DNA from: Amycolatopsis benzoatilytica AK 16/65
Lineage (GTDB): Bacteria > Actinomycetota > Actinomycetes > Mycobacteriales > Pseudonocardiaceae
Length of the DNA: 64,000 bases
Assembly (NCBI RefSeq): GCF_000383915.1
Contig: NZ_KB912942.1
Span: 2,082,561-2,146,560 of the forward strand
Direction of reading: 5' to 3'
The notes under the pieces are model-generated. The model had not been told where the DNA came from, made no database searches, and saw nothing but the letters and a program-made list of their open reading frames with translations. Below are positions 17,181-26,039 of the stretch, in pieces (position 1 is the first letter of the stretch; each line of letters starts with the position of its first letter). A program made the position numbers and the translations under genes.

Positions 17181-18119
17181 ATGGAGGTCGCCGTGTCGCC
17201 GCTCTGGGCGCGTTTGGACATCCGCCACTTCGTCTCGTTGTCCGCGGTCGTGCGGACGGGATCGTTCACCGCGGCGGCCGAGTCGCTCGGCTACACCCAA
17301 TCTGCGGTCAGTCAGCAGATCGACCGCCTGGAGAAGCTGATCAACGGCCGGGTCGTGAACCGCTCGGTCGGCGGCCGGCCGGTCTCGCTGACCCCCGCGG
17401 GACGCGTGCTGATGGAACACGCGGCGACCCTCACCAGCACGTTGCAGGAGCTTGCCGACGAGGTCCTCGCCCTTTCGCAGGGCCAGCCCCGGGTGCTGCG
17501 CGTCGGATGTTTCGAGAGCGTCGGCGCCAACCTGCTGCCGGCCGCCCTCGCCGGTTTCGTGCGGGCTTTTCCGGACATCCGAGTGGAGCTGACCGAGCTG
17601 CCCGACGACGGCGACCTGCTCGAACGGCTGGAGCGGGACGAGCTCGATCTGACTTTTGTCGTGTTTCCGTTGCCCGAAGGCCCGTTCGAAGCGCGGGCGC
17701 TGCTGGAGGATCCGTACGTGCTCGTCGCAGCCGAGGGCTCGGCCCTCGCGCAAGCCGACGGGCCGATCGTGCTGGACGACTACCCAGACATCCGGCTGAT
17801 GACCTACGCCGAGCTCCGGCCGGTGCACTCGATGGTGTCGCGAGTGGGCCGCCCCAGTTATGCCGAACGAGTCGTGTTCCGGAGCAACCACACTGCGACG
17901 TTGCTCAGCCTCGCCGCGGAAGGCCATGGCGTCGCCTTCGTTCCCCGGCTCGCGGTCGAGCAGTTTCGCCCGGGAATACGGATCATCGAACTGGCCAGGG
18001 TCAGCCCGCGGATCATCGGCATCGCCTGGCGGCACCATCAGGTGCTCAGTGAACCAGCGGCCGCGTTCGTCCAAGCGGCGGAGGCGAACGCCGACCGGAT
18101 GTCGGCGCGAACGTCGTGA
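17181..18119 (+). CDS. LysR-family transcriptional regulator
   Basis: 312 residues from ATG 17181; GTG 17193 with GGAGG 5 nt upstream is an equally good start. The N-terminal helix-turn-helix (FVSLSAVVRTGSFTAAAESLGYTQSAVSQQIDRLEKL) is canonical, as is SLTPAGRVLMEHA; the rest is the two-lobed effector domain (LRVGCFESVGANLLPAALAGF ... AAEGHGVAFVPRLAV). It is divergent from the oxygenase-MFS-lyase set and probably controls it, sensing the substrate or a pathway intermediate. Confidence 0.9.
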   Translation: MEVAVSPLWARLDIRHFVSLSAVVRTGSFTAAAESLGYTQSAVSQQIDRLEKLINGRVVNRSVGGRPVSLTPAGRVLMEHAATLTSTLQELADEVLALSQGQPRVLRVGCFESVGANLLPAALAGFVRAFPDIRVELTELPDDGDLLERLERDELDLTFVVFPLPEGPFEARALLEDPYVLVAAEGSALAQADGPIVLDDYPDIRLMTYAELRPVHSMVSRVGRPSYAERVVFRSNHTATLLSLAAEGHGVAFVPRLAVEQFRPGIRIIELARVSPRIIGIAWRHHQVLSEPAAAFVQAAEANADRMSARTS

Positions 18120-18343
18120 GGCCAAGATGATCACAGACCACGACGCTGCCCGTACCGAGCACCCGGCGGCCAGCAGCGCACCCAGCCGCCCATCCGGGCG
18201 TTCGAGGCCACCGCTCGATGTCTCCGAGGCCTCCCAGCCGGGCCGCCAACGCGGCGAATCCCGCAGTGGTGTGGTCGCGCCCGTGGTGGCCACGCCCGCG
18301 CGTTGAACGGTTTCCCGGAGCGAGCTGGCGGAGCAGTCGCTGT

Positions 18344-19324
18344 CTACCAGCGGGTTTTCAGCGCCTCCGGTTGCTCGCCGGCCAGGTGCGTGCAGAGGAA
18401 GGCCGCAGACCGGCGCAGTGCCCAGCGTGCTTCCGGCAGTACGCGGTTGAGCACCACGTAGGAATGCACCTGTCCAGGTGCGACCACGAGTTGGTTGCGC
18501 ACCCCGGCTTGGTCGAGTTGTTCATGCAGCCGTTTGGCATCGCCCGCGAAGCACTCGGTGCCGCCGACGTGGGTCTGCACGGGGGGAAATCGGCGCAACA
18601 GAGCCGGATCCAGCTGCAACGGTGCCAGCCGAGGATCGCTGAAGTCACCGCCGGGGCGGAACACAGCCGAGCACCGGGCGGCGAATGCCGGGGTGATGAT
18701 CGGGTCGGGTCGTTCGGCGTCGCGGTGGACGGCCTCGGTCAGCGCTGGATCGAGCAGCGGGGAGAACAGCGCCAGCGCGGCCGGACAGGGACGGCTGAGC
18801 TGAGCCAACGTCGTCACGAGGCCGACCGCGAGGTGCGCGCCCGCCGAATCACCCGCGATGGCGATCCGCTCCGGCGGGACACCGTGGGTCAGCAGCCATT
18901 CGTACGCGGCGAGGGCGTCGTCGATCGCGGCCGGGAACGGATGTTCCGGTGCCCGGCGGTAACGCACGGCGAGCACCGCGAGCGCGGTCAGCCGGGAGAG
19001 CGGGCCGGTCACGCCGCGATACGCGCGCGGCGACGAGGAGACGTAGCCGCCGCCGTGCAGGTAGATGACCGCGCCGGCATCGATCGGACGCGCGTCGCGG
19101 GCCCGCACCCATTCGCCCGAGAAGCCCGCTGTCCGCACCGGTTCGACCACCGCGCCTCCGCACCACCCGGCGAGTATCCCGGCAGCGGCGACGCCCGCGC
19201 GCAGATACCGCAGTGAAGCGCCATCGAGCCGGACCGTGTCCATCCGCGGCCGGACGAGCAGCCGCGCGCCGGCCAGGACGGCCAGACTGGCCAGGCTCGG
19301 TCCGCCCAGCAGGCTGCGGTTCAC
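18344..19324 (-). CDS. alpha/beta-hydrolase, hormone-sensitive-lipase type
   Basis: 326 residues from GTG 19324, whose GTGA overlaps the SDR stop. Oxyanion loop HGGGY (90-94), nucleophile Ser160 in GDSAGAH, and a C-terminal His in VHSYVV define the HSL/lipase family. It hydrolyses short or medium acyl esters. It is the last gene of the nine-gene operon and is the counterpart of lipR in the mycobacterial mymA operon; after Baeyer-Villiger oxidation an ester product would need such a hydrolase, which explains the pairing. N-terminal hydrophobic stretch LASLAVLAGA may associate with membrane. Confidence 0.88.
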   Translation of the reverse strand: MNRSLLGGPSLASLAVLAGARLLVRPRMDTVRLDGASLRYLRAGVAAAGILAGWCGGAVVEPVRTAGFSGEWVRARDARPIDAGAVIYLHGGGYVSSSPRAYRGVTGPLSRLTALAVLAVRYRRAPEHPFPAAIDDALAAYEWLLTHGVPPERIAIAGDSAGAHLAVGLVTTLAQLSRPCPAALALFSPLLDPALTEAVHRDAERPDPIITPAFAARCSAVFRPGGDFSDPRLAPLQLDPALLRRFPPVQTHVGGTECFAGDAKRLHEQLDQAGVRNQLVVAPGQVHSYVVLNRVLPEARWALRRSAAFLCTHLAGEQPEALKTRW

Positions 19325-20175
19325 GGCCGCGGCTCGCGGCGGCGTTCCAGCTCGCGGATCAGCTCGACCACCCGCCGATCCCGGACCAGCACCTGATCGA
19401 GCAGCGGGTTGACCACACCGCGCAACAGCGAGTAGGGCAGCCACCGGGCGGGCGCGATCGTGGTGGCGGCCCGCCGCGTGATTCCGCGGGCGATCGAGGC
19501 GGCCGCCTGCTCCGCGGAGATCCGCCGGTTCAGCGGCCAGCCCAGCAGCTGGTCGAGACGGCGGCCGGTGGCGTCGTCGTCCAGCGTCGCGGTGGCCAGC
19601 GGGGTGTCCACGAAACCGAAGTACGCCACGCCCGCGCTGGCGCCGTGCGGGGCCAGTTCCAGCTTCAGCGCGCGGCCGATCTGCTCGGCCGCCGCCTTCG
19701 TCGACATGTAGGCCGATCCGCCCATGCCCGCCGAGAACGCCGCGCACGACGAGACCACGACGACGTGGCCCCGCGTAGCGATGATCGATTCGAGCGTGGG
19801 CTGGACCGTGTTGAGCACGCCGATCTGGTTGATCGCCACGACCCGGTCGTAGTCCGCGAGGTCCATCGCCCGGATCGTCGCCGGCACCGGGGTGACCCCG
19901 GCGTTCGCGACGACGACGTCGAGCCGCCCGTGCCGGGCGTGCACGGTGCGGGCCGCCTCCGCCATCGCGGCCCGGTCGGTCACGTCCGCGGTCACCGTGA
20001 ACGCCCCGGCCAGCTTCTGCCCGGCCCCGGCCAGGCGCGTCGGGTCGACGTCGAGCAGCGTCACCTGCGCACCGGCGCGGTGCAGTTTCCTGGCCAGCGC
20101 GAACCCGATGCCCTGCCCGGCACCGGTGATCAGCACGACTTTGTCGCGCACGTCGAAGGGCCGCCGGGTGCTCAT
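19321..20175 (-). CDS. short-chain dehydrogenase/reductase
   Basis: 284 residues. TGAGQGIG (17-24), NAG (91-93), Ser142/143, Tyr156 and Lys160 (SAYMSTKAAAEQ) make it a classical SDR with an extended C-terminus (~30 residues, basic end). The ATG overlaps the monooxygenase stop as ATGA. In a mymA-like pathway it would interconvert an alcohol and the ketone used by the Baeyer-Villiger enzyme; that role is inferred from context. Confidence 0.88.
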   Translation of the reverse strand: MSTRRPFDVRDKVVLITGAGQGIGFALARKLHRAGAQVTLLDVDPTRLAGAGQKLAGAFTVTADVTDRAAMAEAARTVHARHGRLDVVVANAGVTPVPATIRAMDLADYDRVVAINQIGVLNTVQPTLESIIATRGHVVVVSSCAAFSAGMGGSAYMSTKAAAEQIGRALKLELAPHGASAGVAYFGFVDTPLATATLDDDATGRRLDQLLGWPLNRRISAEQAAASIARGITRRAATTIAPARWLPYSLLRGVVNPLLDQVLVRDRRVVELIRELERRREPRP

Positions 20176-21656
20176 GCCTGCGTCTCCTCGGTGACGTTCG
20201 CCGGCCGGACCGTGTAGTGCTCGAAGGCGACTTTGCGGGTACGGGCACGGAATCCGGCGGAGAAGCCGGGGTAGTGGGCGAAGTTGCGGCCGGCGGAACT
20301 GAGGTAGTAGCTGGTGCAGCCGCCGGTGAGGAAGACCGAGCGCCGCAGGCCGTGGTCGGCCCATTCCGCGAATTCCCGTTCCGCCTCGGGCGTGACCTCC
20401 AGCGCCGCCAGCTCGCGCCGGTCCAGCTCCTTGAGCGCGTCGACGAGGTAGCGCACCTGGTCCTCGATGGTGATCACCGCTGAGGTGTAGACGCCGGAGT
20501 TGGGGCCGAGGATCAGGAACAGGTTCGGGAAACCGGCCATGGTGGTGCCCAGGTACGCGGTCATCCCGCCGGATCGCCAATGATCGGCGACGCTGCGGCC
20601 GTCCCGGCCGCGGATCAGCTCGAACCCCGGGTGGTCGGTCATCCGGAAGCCGGTGCCGAAGATGATCGTGTCGAGCTGGTGCTCGGCGCCGTCCGCGGTC
20701 CGGATCCCGTGCTCGGTCACTTCGGCGATCCCCGCGGTCACCACCGTGCTGTTGGGTGCGGTGAGCGCCGGGTAGTACGCGTTCGAGAAGGTCGGCCGCT
20801 TGCAGCCCACGGCGTAGGAGGGAGTGAGCTTCGCCCGCAGCACGGGGTCCGCGACTTGGCGGCGCAACAGCGCCCGGGCCGACCACTCCAGCGGCTTCTG
20901 CAGCTTCGGCTCGATCACGAAACCCGGAACCAGCGCCTCGAAGGTCAACGCCCACGCGTTGCGGACGGCGGCCTGCAGGCCAGGCACTCGACGGTAGAGC
21001 CGCCGGATGCGCCGGCTGACCGGGCGGTCCGGATGCGGCAGCACCCAGATCGGCGTGCGCTGGAAAACCGTCAGCTGACCGGCTTTCGGTTGCACCCGCG
21101 GGATGAACTGCACAGCTGAAGCGCCGGTGCCGATCACCCCGACTCGTTCACCGGTCAGGTCGTGGTCGTGGTCCCACGACTGCGAGTGGAACACCGTGCC
21201 GCGGAACCTCGCCAGACCGGGCAGCTCCGGCACCGACGGCGAGCTGAACGGGCCGATCGCACCGACCAGCACCTGCGCGGTGAACTCCCCGGTGCTGGTC
21301 GAGATCCGCCACCGGCAGGACTCGTCGTCCCACACCGCGCCGGTGACCTCGGTACCGAACCGGATCTTCGGCAGCACCCCGAACTCGACGGCACAGCGGT
21401 GGAGGTACTCCTTGAGTTCGCTCTGCAGCGGATAAAGCCTGCTCCACTCCGGGTTCGGAGCGAAGGAGAACGAGTAGATCAACGCGGGCACGTCGCACTG
21501 CGCACCCGGATAGTCGTTGATCTGCCAGGTGCCGCCGACCTCGTGCGCCCGTTCCAGCACGACGAAGTCGCCGATTCCCTCCTGCTGCAAGCGGATGGCG
21601 GTGCCGAGCCCGCCGAAGCCGGCGCCGATGATCGCAACGCGGACATGCTGGGTCAT
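20172..21656 (-). CDS. flavin monooxygenase, Baeyer-Villiger type
   Basis: 494 residues. N-terminal FAD Rossmann motif IIGAGFGGLG (9-18), BVMO fingerprint FRGTVFHSQSWDHD (151-164, matching FxGxxxHxxxW), second nucleotide motif VIGTGASAVQ (174-183), and the C-terminal ILGPNSG segment. It inserts oxygen next to a ketone using NADPH and O2. ATG 21656 follows CCGGAG at a sound distance and lies 14 bp after the reductase stop. MymA (Rv3083) and related actinobacterial monooxygenases share this layout and the lipase/SDR neighbours. Substrate not deducible. Confidence 0.9.
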   Translation of the reverse strand: MTQHVRVAIIGAGFGGLGTAIRLQQEGIGDFVVLERAHEVGGTWQINDYPGAQCDVPALIYSFSFAPNPEWSRLYPLQSELKEYLHRCAVEFGVLPKIRFGTEVTGAVWDDESCRWRISTSTGEFTAQVLVGAIGPFSSPSVPELPGLARFRGTVFHSQSWDHDHDLTGERVGVIGTGASAVQFIPRVQPKAGQLTVFQRTPIWVLPHPDRPVSRRIRRLYRRVPGLQAAVRNAWALTFEALVPGFVIEPKLQKPLEWSARALLRRQVADPVLRAKLTPSYAVGCKRPTFSNAYYPALTAPNSTVVTAGIAEVTEHGIRTADGAEHQLDTIIFGTGFRMTDHPGFELIRGRDGRSVADHWRSGGMTAYLGTTMAGFPNLFLILGPNSGVYTSAVITIEDQVRYLVDALKELDRRELAALEVTPEAEREFAEWADHGLRRSVFLTGGCTSYYLSSAGRNFAHYPGFSAGFRARTRKVAFEHYTVRPANVTEETQA

Positions 21657-21670
21657 GGAATCACTCCGGC

Positions 21671-22738
21671 TCACAGGTCGAGGGTGAGGGGTCCGCCGGT
21701 CGATCGCGAGACGCAGACGAGCATGTCGGTCTCGCGCTCGGCCGCGCGCAGCCTGGTGTCCCGGTGCTCGACGTCGCCGGCGAGCACGCGCAGTTTGCAG
21801 CTGCCGCAGAACCCCTGCTGGCAGGAATAACGGACGCCGGGCCGGACCCGGCGGAGGGCGGCCAGCACCGACTCGTCGGCGGCGACCGGCACCGTCTCGC
21901 CGTGCCGTGCCAGATGCACTTCGAACGCTTTGCCGCCGACGACCGGCGGGGCGGAAAAACGTTCGCTGTGCAGCGATCCGGTCGGGTTCAGCTCGGGCTG
22001 CACGGTACGGGCGGCTTCGATCAGGGGCGGCGGGCCGCACACGTAGGTCGCCGCGCCGGGCCGCGCGTGCCTCAGGAGTTCGGTCGCGTCTGGGACACCA
22101 TGCTCGTCGTCCGGGCGCAGGAGCACCCGGTCCGGGTCGATTGCCCGCAGTTCTTCGACGAACGGCATCGTCGCCAGAGACCGTCCGGTGTAGAGCAGTT
22201 CCCACTCGACGCCGCGACCGGCGGCCGCGCGCACCATCGGCAGGATGGGGGTGATCCCGATGCCGCCGGCGACGAACAGGTAGGACGATGCCGCGATCAG
22301 GCTGAAGGCGTTGCGCGGCCCGCGCACGGTGAGCATGCTGCCTTCGGTCACTTCTTGGTGCATGGCCAGCGATCCGCCGCCACCGCCGTCGATCCGGCGC
22401 ACCGCGATCCGATAGCAGGTGCGGTCGGCGGGGTCGCCGCACAACGAGTACTGCCGCAGCAAGCCCGAAGGCAGGAAGACGTCGAGGTGCGCGCCGGGGA
22501 CCCAGGCCGGCAGCACGCCGCCGTCGGTGCGGCGCAGCGTGAAGCCGCGGACGTCCGGCGTCTCGGCGGTCGTCGCGGCGACCCGCAGATCGAGGTCGAA
22601 TCCGTGGCGCCGCACCGGGTTAGGCCGAGACAGATAGGGTGCCGCCGCGCTGTCGGCGAACACTCTGGCGTAGGCGCGAACGCCCTTGGCGATCGCCCGA
22701 GCGGCCCGTGCGGGCTGATAGCCGGTCGTTTCGGTCAT
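21671..22738 (-). CDS. ferredoxin reductase with C-terminal [2Fe-2S] domain
   Basis: 355 residues. Order: ~40-residue N-terminal extension, flavin domain (RQYSL at 95-99), NAD domain (AGGIGITPILPM 157-168, YVCGPPPLIEAA 232-243), and a plant-type ferredoxin with Cys306, Cys311, Cys314 and Cys342 (SCQQGFCGSCKL ... LVCVS). It passes electrons from NAD(P)H to an oxygenase. The ATG overlaps the PF10118 stop as ATGA, so that protein is its most likely partner; flavin monooxygenases like the next gene reduce themselves directly and need no such protein. Confidence 0.9.
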   Translation of the reverse strand: MTETTGYQPARAARAIAKGVRAYARVFADSAAAPYLSRPNPVRRHGFDLDLRVAATTAETPDVRGFTLRRTDGGVLPAWVPGAHLDVFLPSGLLRQYSLCGDPADRTCYRIAVRRIDGGGGGSLAMHQEVTEGSMLTVRGPRNAFSLIAASSYLFVAGGIGITPILPMVRAAAGRGVEWELLYTGRSLATMPFVEELRAIDPDRVLLRPDDEHGVPDATELLRHARPGAATYVCGPPPLIEAARTVQPELNPTGSLHSERFSAPPVVGGKAFEVHLARHGETVPVAADESVLAALRRVRPGVRYSCQQGFCGSCKLRVLAGDVEHRDTRLRAAERETDMLVCVSRSTGGPLTLDL

Positions 22739-23625
22739 GGCGTCGCCGCGCCCCGCGCCGCCGGCGACTGCGCGAGATAGCGCACGGCCTTGTCGATCGG
22801 GCCCATTCGCGAGGGATGGAACCGCGGCCGCAAATACTGCGGGATCTCCCTGAATATGAACCGGGTCCCCGGGATCAGCCCGGCACGCACCGCCTTGACG
22901 AACTCCAGCGGCCACGCCCAGCGGCGTTGGGCGACGGTCGGATCGCTGGCATACAGCCAGCTCGAGGTGTAGAGCCAGAGCACCAGGAGCCCGGCTGAGG
23001 CGAGCAGCGCGGTGCGCATCCGGCGGCCGTAGCTGCCGTCGACGTACTGGAAAACGTCGTAGGCCACGTTGCGGTGCTCCATCTCCTCCGCACCGTGCCA
23101 GCGCAGCAGGTCGAGCATCGTAGGGTCGACGCCGATCTCGTCGAGCCGGCGGTTGTCGAGCAGCCATTCGCCGACGGTCGCGGTGAAATGCTCGGCGGCG
23201 GCGTAGATGCCGAGCCGCTCCCGCAGCCAGGCTTCGCCCGCGCGGCCGGTCAGGCCGTGGTCGCCGAAGACCTTGTCCATCACGAACTCCATCAGCCGCA
23301 TGATCTTCGAGACGTCGAAACCGTGCTGCTGCAGGTAAACCCGGAACGACTCGTGCGAGCTGGCGTGGGTCTCTTCCTGGCCGATGAAGCCGATCAGCTC
23401 CTCGTGCAGCCGGGGGTCGTCGATCCGCGGCAGCGCCCGGCCGAGCACGTCGGCCATCGCGCGCTCGCCCTCGGGCAGCACCAGGTGCATGACGTTCCAG
23501 AAGTGGGTGGCGTAGGCGTGGCCGGGGATGTACTCGGTCGGCACCCCGGCCCAGTCGAAGCGCACGTCCCGGGCTCGGATAGCGAGCGCTTCGTCCTCGT
23601 AGGCCGGCGGATTCCGTTCTGGCAT
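22735..23625 (-). CDS. PF10118-type protein, probable ferritin-like di-iron oxygenase
   Basis: 296 residues, mostly helical, with carboxylate/histidine motifs spaced as in ferritin-like di-iron proteins: E52/E54, E84-E85-T-H87, E145-H146 and E180-E181-M-E183-H184. A hydrophobic stretch follows at ~205-225 (LLASAGLLVLWLYTSSWLY). Databases call the family predicted metal-dependent hydrolase; I see no hydrolase nucleophile. Translational coupling to a ferredoxin reductase suggests that it uses reducing power and O2, as desaturases and hydroxylases do. That reading is inference. Confidence 0.72.
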   Translation of the reverse strand: MPERNPPAYEDEALAIRARDVRFDWAGVPTEYIPGHAYATHFWNVMHLVLPEGERAMADVLGRALPRIDDPRLHEELIGFIGQEETHASSHESFRVYLQQHGFDVSKIMRLMEFVMDKVFGDHGLTGRAGEAWLRERLGIYAAAEHFTATVGEWLLDNRRLDEIGVDPTMLDLLRWHGAEEMEHRNVAYDVFQYVDGSYGRRMRTALLASAGLLVLWLYTSSWLYASDPTVAQRRWAWPLEFVKAVRAGLIPGTRFIFREIPQYLRPRFHPSRMGPIDKAVRYLAQSPAARGAATP

Positions 23626-23697
23626 GGCACATCACCTCTCAGTCACGAACATTGCGCTGTTTCCGGCCTGGCCCGGCCGGATTCGGCCCGGGCGTGG

Positions 23698-24534
23698 TCA
23701 GGCCGGGTGGGACTCGCTGTCCAGCCACGGCAGGAACCCCGGCAGATCGGCGCCGACCGTGCCGCGAAATTCCGGTGCCCGCTTCTGCAGAAACGCGGTG
23801 ATGCCCTCGCGAGCATCGGGGCTCGCGAACGCATGCGCGATCAGCCGCGAATCGAGCCGGAAAGCCGGTTCCGGACTCGGCTCGCCGTGCATGTGCAGCA
23901 GGGCCTGCCGGATCACCGCCGCCGCCACTGGCGCGGTGGCGGAAACGATCTCCCTGGCGATGCCGTAGGCGGTGTCCAGCAGCAGCTCCGGCTCGACCAC
24001 CCGCGATACCAATCCGGCGGCGAGTGCTTCAGCCGCGGGTATCAGCCGGCCGGTGAGCATCCACTCCTGTGCCCGGGAAAGCCCGACGATCCGGGGCAGG
24101 AACCAGGTCGAACCGCCCTCGGGGAACAGTCCGCGGCGGGCGAAGACGAAACCGAATCGCGCGCCGGACGCGGCGACGCGGATGTCGGCGGGCAGGATGA
24201 GCGTGGACCCGACCCCGACCGCGGCTCCCTGCACCGCGGCGATGACCGGCTTGTTCGCCCGGAACAGCGGCCGAGTGGCGCGCGACGCGGGTTCGACCCA
24301 GCCCGGCACGGTGAAGTCGTCGCCGCCTTCGCTCAGGTCCATGCCGACGCAGAAGTCCTTGCCCGCGGCGTTGAGCACGATCGCCCGGACGTCCTCGTCG
24401 GCGTCCGCCCGGGCGAACGCGTCGCCGAGTTCGTTCGCCATCGCGACCGTGTAGCCGTTGCGGGCCCCGGGCCGGTCGAGGGTGATCGTCGCGATCCGCT
24501 CCGCCACGCGGTAGACGATGGTCTCGAAGGTCAT
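23698..24534 (-). CDS. enoyl-CoA hydratase/isomerase family protein
   Basis: 278 residues from ATG 24534, chosen for AGGAG 8 nt upstream over an upstream Met at 24561 that would overlap the aldehyde dehydrogenase. Crotonase-fold marks: ITLDRPGARNGYTVAM, the oxyanion loop AGKDFCVGMDLSEGG, and KPVIAAVQGAAVGVGSTLILPADIRVAA. A glutamate is present in RRGLFPEGGSTWFLPRIVG, the second catalytic region. It hydrates 2-enoyl-CoA, consistent with side-chain beta-oxidation of the acyl-CoA formed by the operon's ligase. Confidence 0.88.
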   Translation of the reverse strand: MTFETIVYRVAERIATITLDRPGARNGYTVAMANELGDAFARADADEDVRAIVLNAAGKDFCVGMDLSEGGDDFTVPGWVEPASRATRPLFRANKPVIAAVQGAAVGVGSTLILPADIRVAASGARFGFVFARRGLFPEGGSTWFLPRIVGLSRAQEWMLTGRLIPAAEALAAGLVSRVVEPELLLDTAYGIAREIVSATAPVAAAVIRQALLHMHGEPSPEPAFRLDSRLIAHAFASPDAREGITAFLQKRAPEFRGTVGADLPGFLPWLDSESHPA

Positions 24535-24551
24535 CGATGCTCCTGGGGCTG

Positions 24552-26039
24552 TCATCGGCACCGGCCGTGCAGCAGCGTGGTCAGCGCAGCGACGACCCGG
24601 TCGGTGAACTCGGTCCTAGTGAAGGTCGTCAACGCCAGCGGCGAGGGGAAGCGTTGCCGGGTAATGGCTTTGGGGTAAGTGAACTCGCGCAGCCCGTTCG
24701 GGCCGTGGACCCGGCCGAAGCCGGAATCGCCCACGCCGCCGAGCGGCAGGGCCGGTATCGTGGCGTAGGCGACGAAGGCGTTGACCGCGACGCCGCCCGC
24801 TCGGATCCGGCGGGCGATGTCCTCGCCCTGTTTGCGCGCGAAGACCGTGGCGCCCAGGTGGTACCGGCTGGCGTTGACCCGCTCGACCGCTTCGCCCATG
24901 TCGGCGACCCTGGCGACGGTCATCGTCGGGCCGAAAGTCTCGTCGGTCACCGCGAGCGCGTCTTCCGGCACGTCGGCCAGGATCGTCGGCTGGACGAACT
25001 GACCCGCGATCGCGTCAAGGCCGCCGAGCACGACCCGGCCGCCTCGATCGACCGCGTCCCGCAGGTGCTCGCGGATGACCTCCACCTGACTGGGCATGGT
25101 GACCGGGCCGATCTTGGCGGCTGGATCCGAGCCCGCCCGCACATCCTCGGCTGCCGCGATCACCTTGGCCAGGAACGCGTCGTACACCGCTTCGTGCACG
25201 TAGACCCGTTCGACTCCGAGGCAGGTCTGACCGGCGTTGGACAGTGCGCCCCAGACCGCGGCGTCGGCGGCCGCGTCCAGATCCGCGTCGGCGTCGACCA
25301 CCAGCGCGTCCTTTCCCCCGCACTCCATCAGCACCGGCGTCAGCGACTCGGCGCAGGCGGCCATCACTTTCTTGCCGGTGGCGGTCGAGCCGGTGAAGCC
25401 GATCTTGTCCACCCCGGACGCGCACAACGCCGCCCCGGTCGCCCCGGAACCGGTGACCAGCTGCAGCACCGGATGTCCCGGCACGGCTTTGGCGAACGCC
25501 TCGGCCAGCCATTTCCCCACCTCTGGCGAGAATTCGCTCGGCTTGAACACGACCGCGTTGCCCGCGGCCAGTGCGCACGACAGCGAGCCGAGCGGGGTGA
25601 ACACGGGATAGTTCCACGGCCCGATCACGCCCACCACGCCTAGCGGCGGGTACTCCAGCGTCGCCCGCTGGTTGATGGTCATCAGGTCGCTGGGCACCGG
25701 GCGCGGGCCGAGCACCTTGCCGGCGTTCTTGCTCGCCCAGGCCAGATGCTGCAGCCCCATCACGATCTCGAGCTTGCCGTCCGCTGGCGGTTTGCCGATC
25801 TCCGCGTGCATCACCGCGGCGAGCTCAGCGCTGCCCCGGGCGATTTCCGCCCGCCAGCGGCTCAGCATCCGGCCGCGCTCGGCGAAACTCAGCGCTGCCC
25901 ACCGCGGTGCCGCGGACCGCGCGGCGGCCACCGCGTCCGCGACCTCGGCCTCGTCGTGCTCGGGGTACGTCCCGACCACCCGGCCGCTGCCGGGATCTCG
26001 CACCTCGAACGTGCGCGCATTCGCCTGGACCTGCGTCAT
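24552..26039 (-). CDS. aldehyde dehydrogenase
   Basis: 495 residues with catalytic Cys273 in SNAGQTCLGVERVYV, general base Glu239 (LMECGGKDA) and Asn143 (GPWNYPV), all intact. NAD(P)-dependent oxidation of an aldehyde to the acid. The fold ends with a hydrophobic/basic C-terminus (KAITRQRFPSPLALTTF). The ATG overlaps the SRPBCC-fragment stop as ATGA, and the stop lies 17 bp before the hydratase. In the operon it would deliver the acid that the CoA ligase activates. Confidence 0.92.
   Translation of the reverse strand: MTQVQANARTFEVRDPGSGRVVGTYPEHDEAEVADAVAAARSAAPRWAALSFAERGRMLSRWRAEIARGSAELAAVMHAEIGKPPADGKLEIVMGLQHLAWASKNAGKVLGPRPVPSDLMTINQRATLEYPPLGVVGVIGPWNYPVFTPLGSLSCALAAGNAVVFKPSEFSPEVGKWLAEAFAKAVPGHPVLQLVTGSGATGAALCASGVDKIGFTGSTATGKKVMAACAESLTPVLMECGGKDALVVDADADLDAAADAAVWGALSNAGQTCLGVERVYVHEAVYDAFLAKVIAAAEDVRAGSDPAAKIGPVTMPSQVEVIREHLRDAVDRGGRVVLGGLDAIAGQFVQPTILADVPEDALAVTDETFGPTMTVARVADMGEAVERVNASRYHLGATVFARKQGEDIARRIRAGGVAVNAFVAYATIPALPLGGVGDSGFGRVHGPNGLREFTYPKAITRQRFPSPLALTTFTRTEFTDRVVAALTTLLHGRCR

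Noticed and set aside
18344..20248. 634-codon frame joining lipase and sequence opposite the SDR
   Set aside because: The lipase proper starts at 19324 by GTGA overlap; the remainder is a shadow of the SDR frame.
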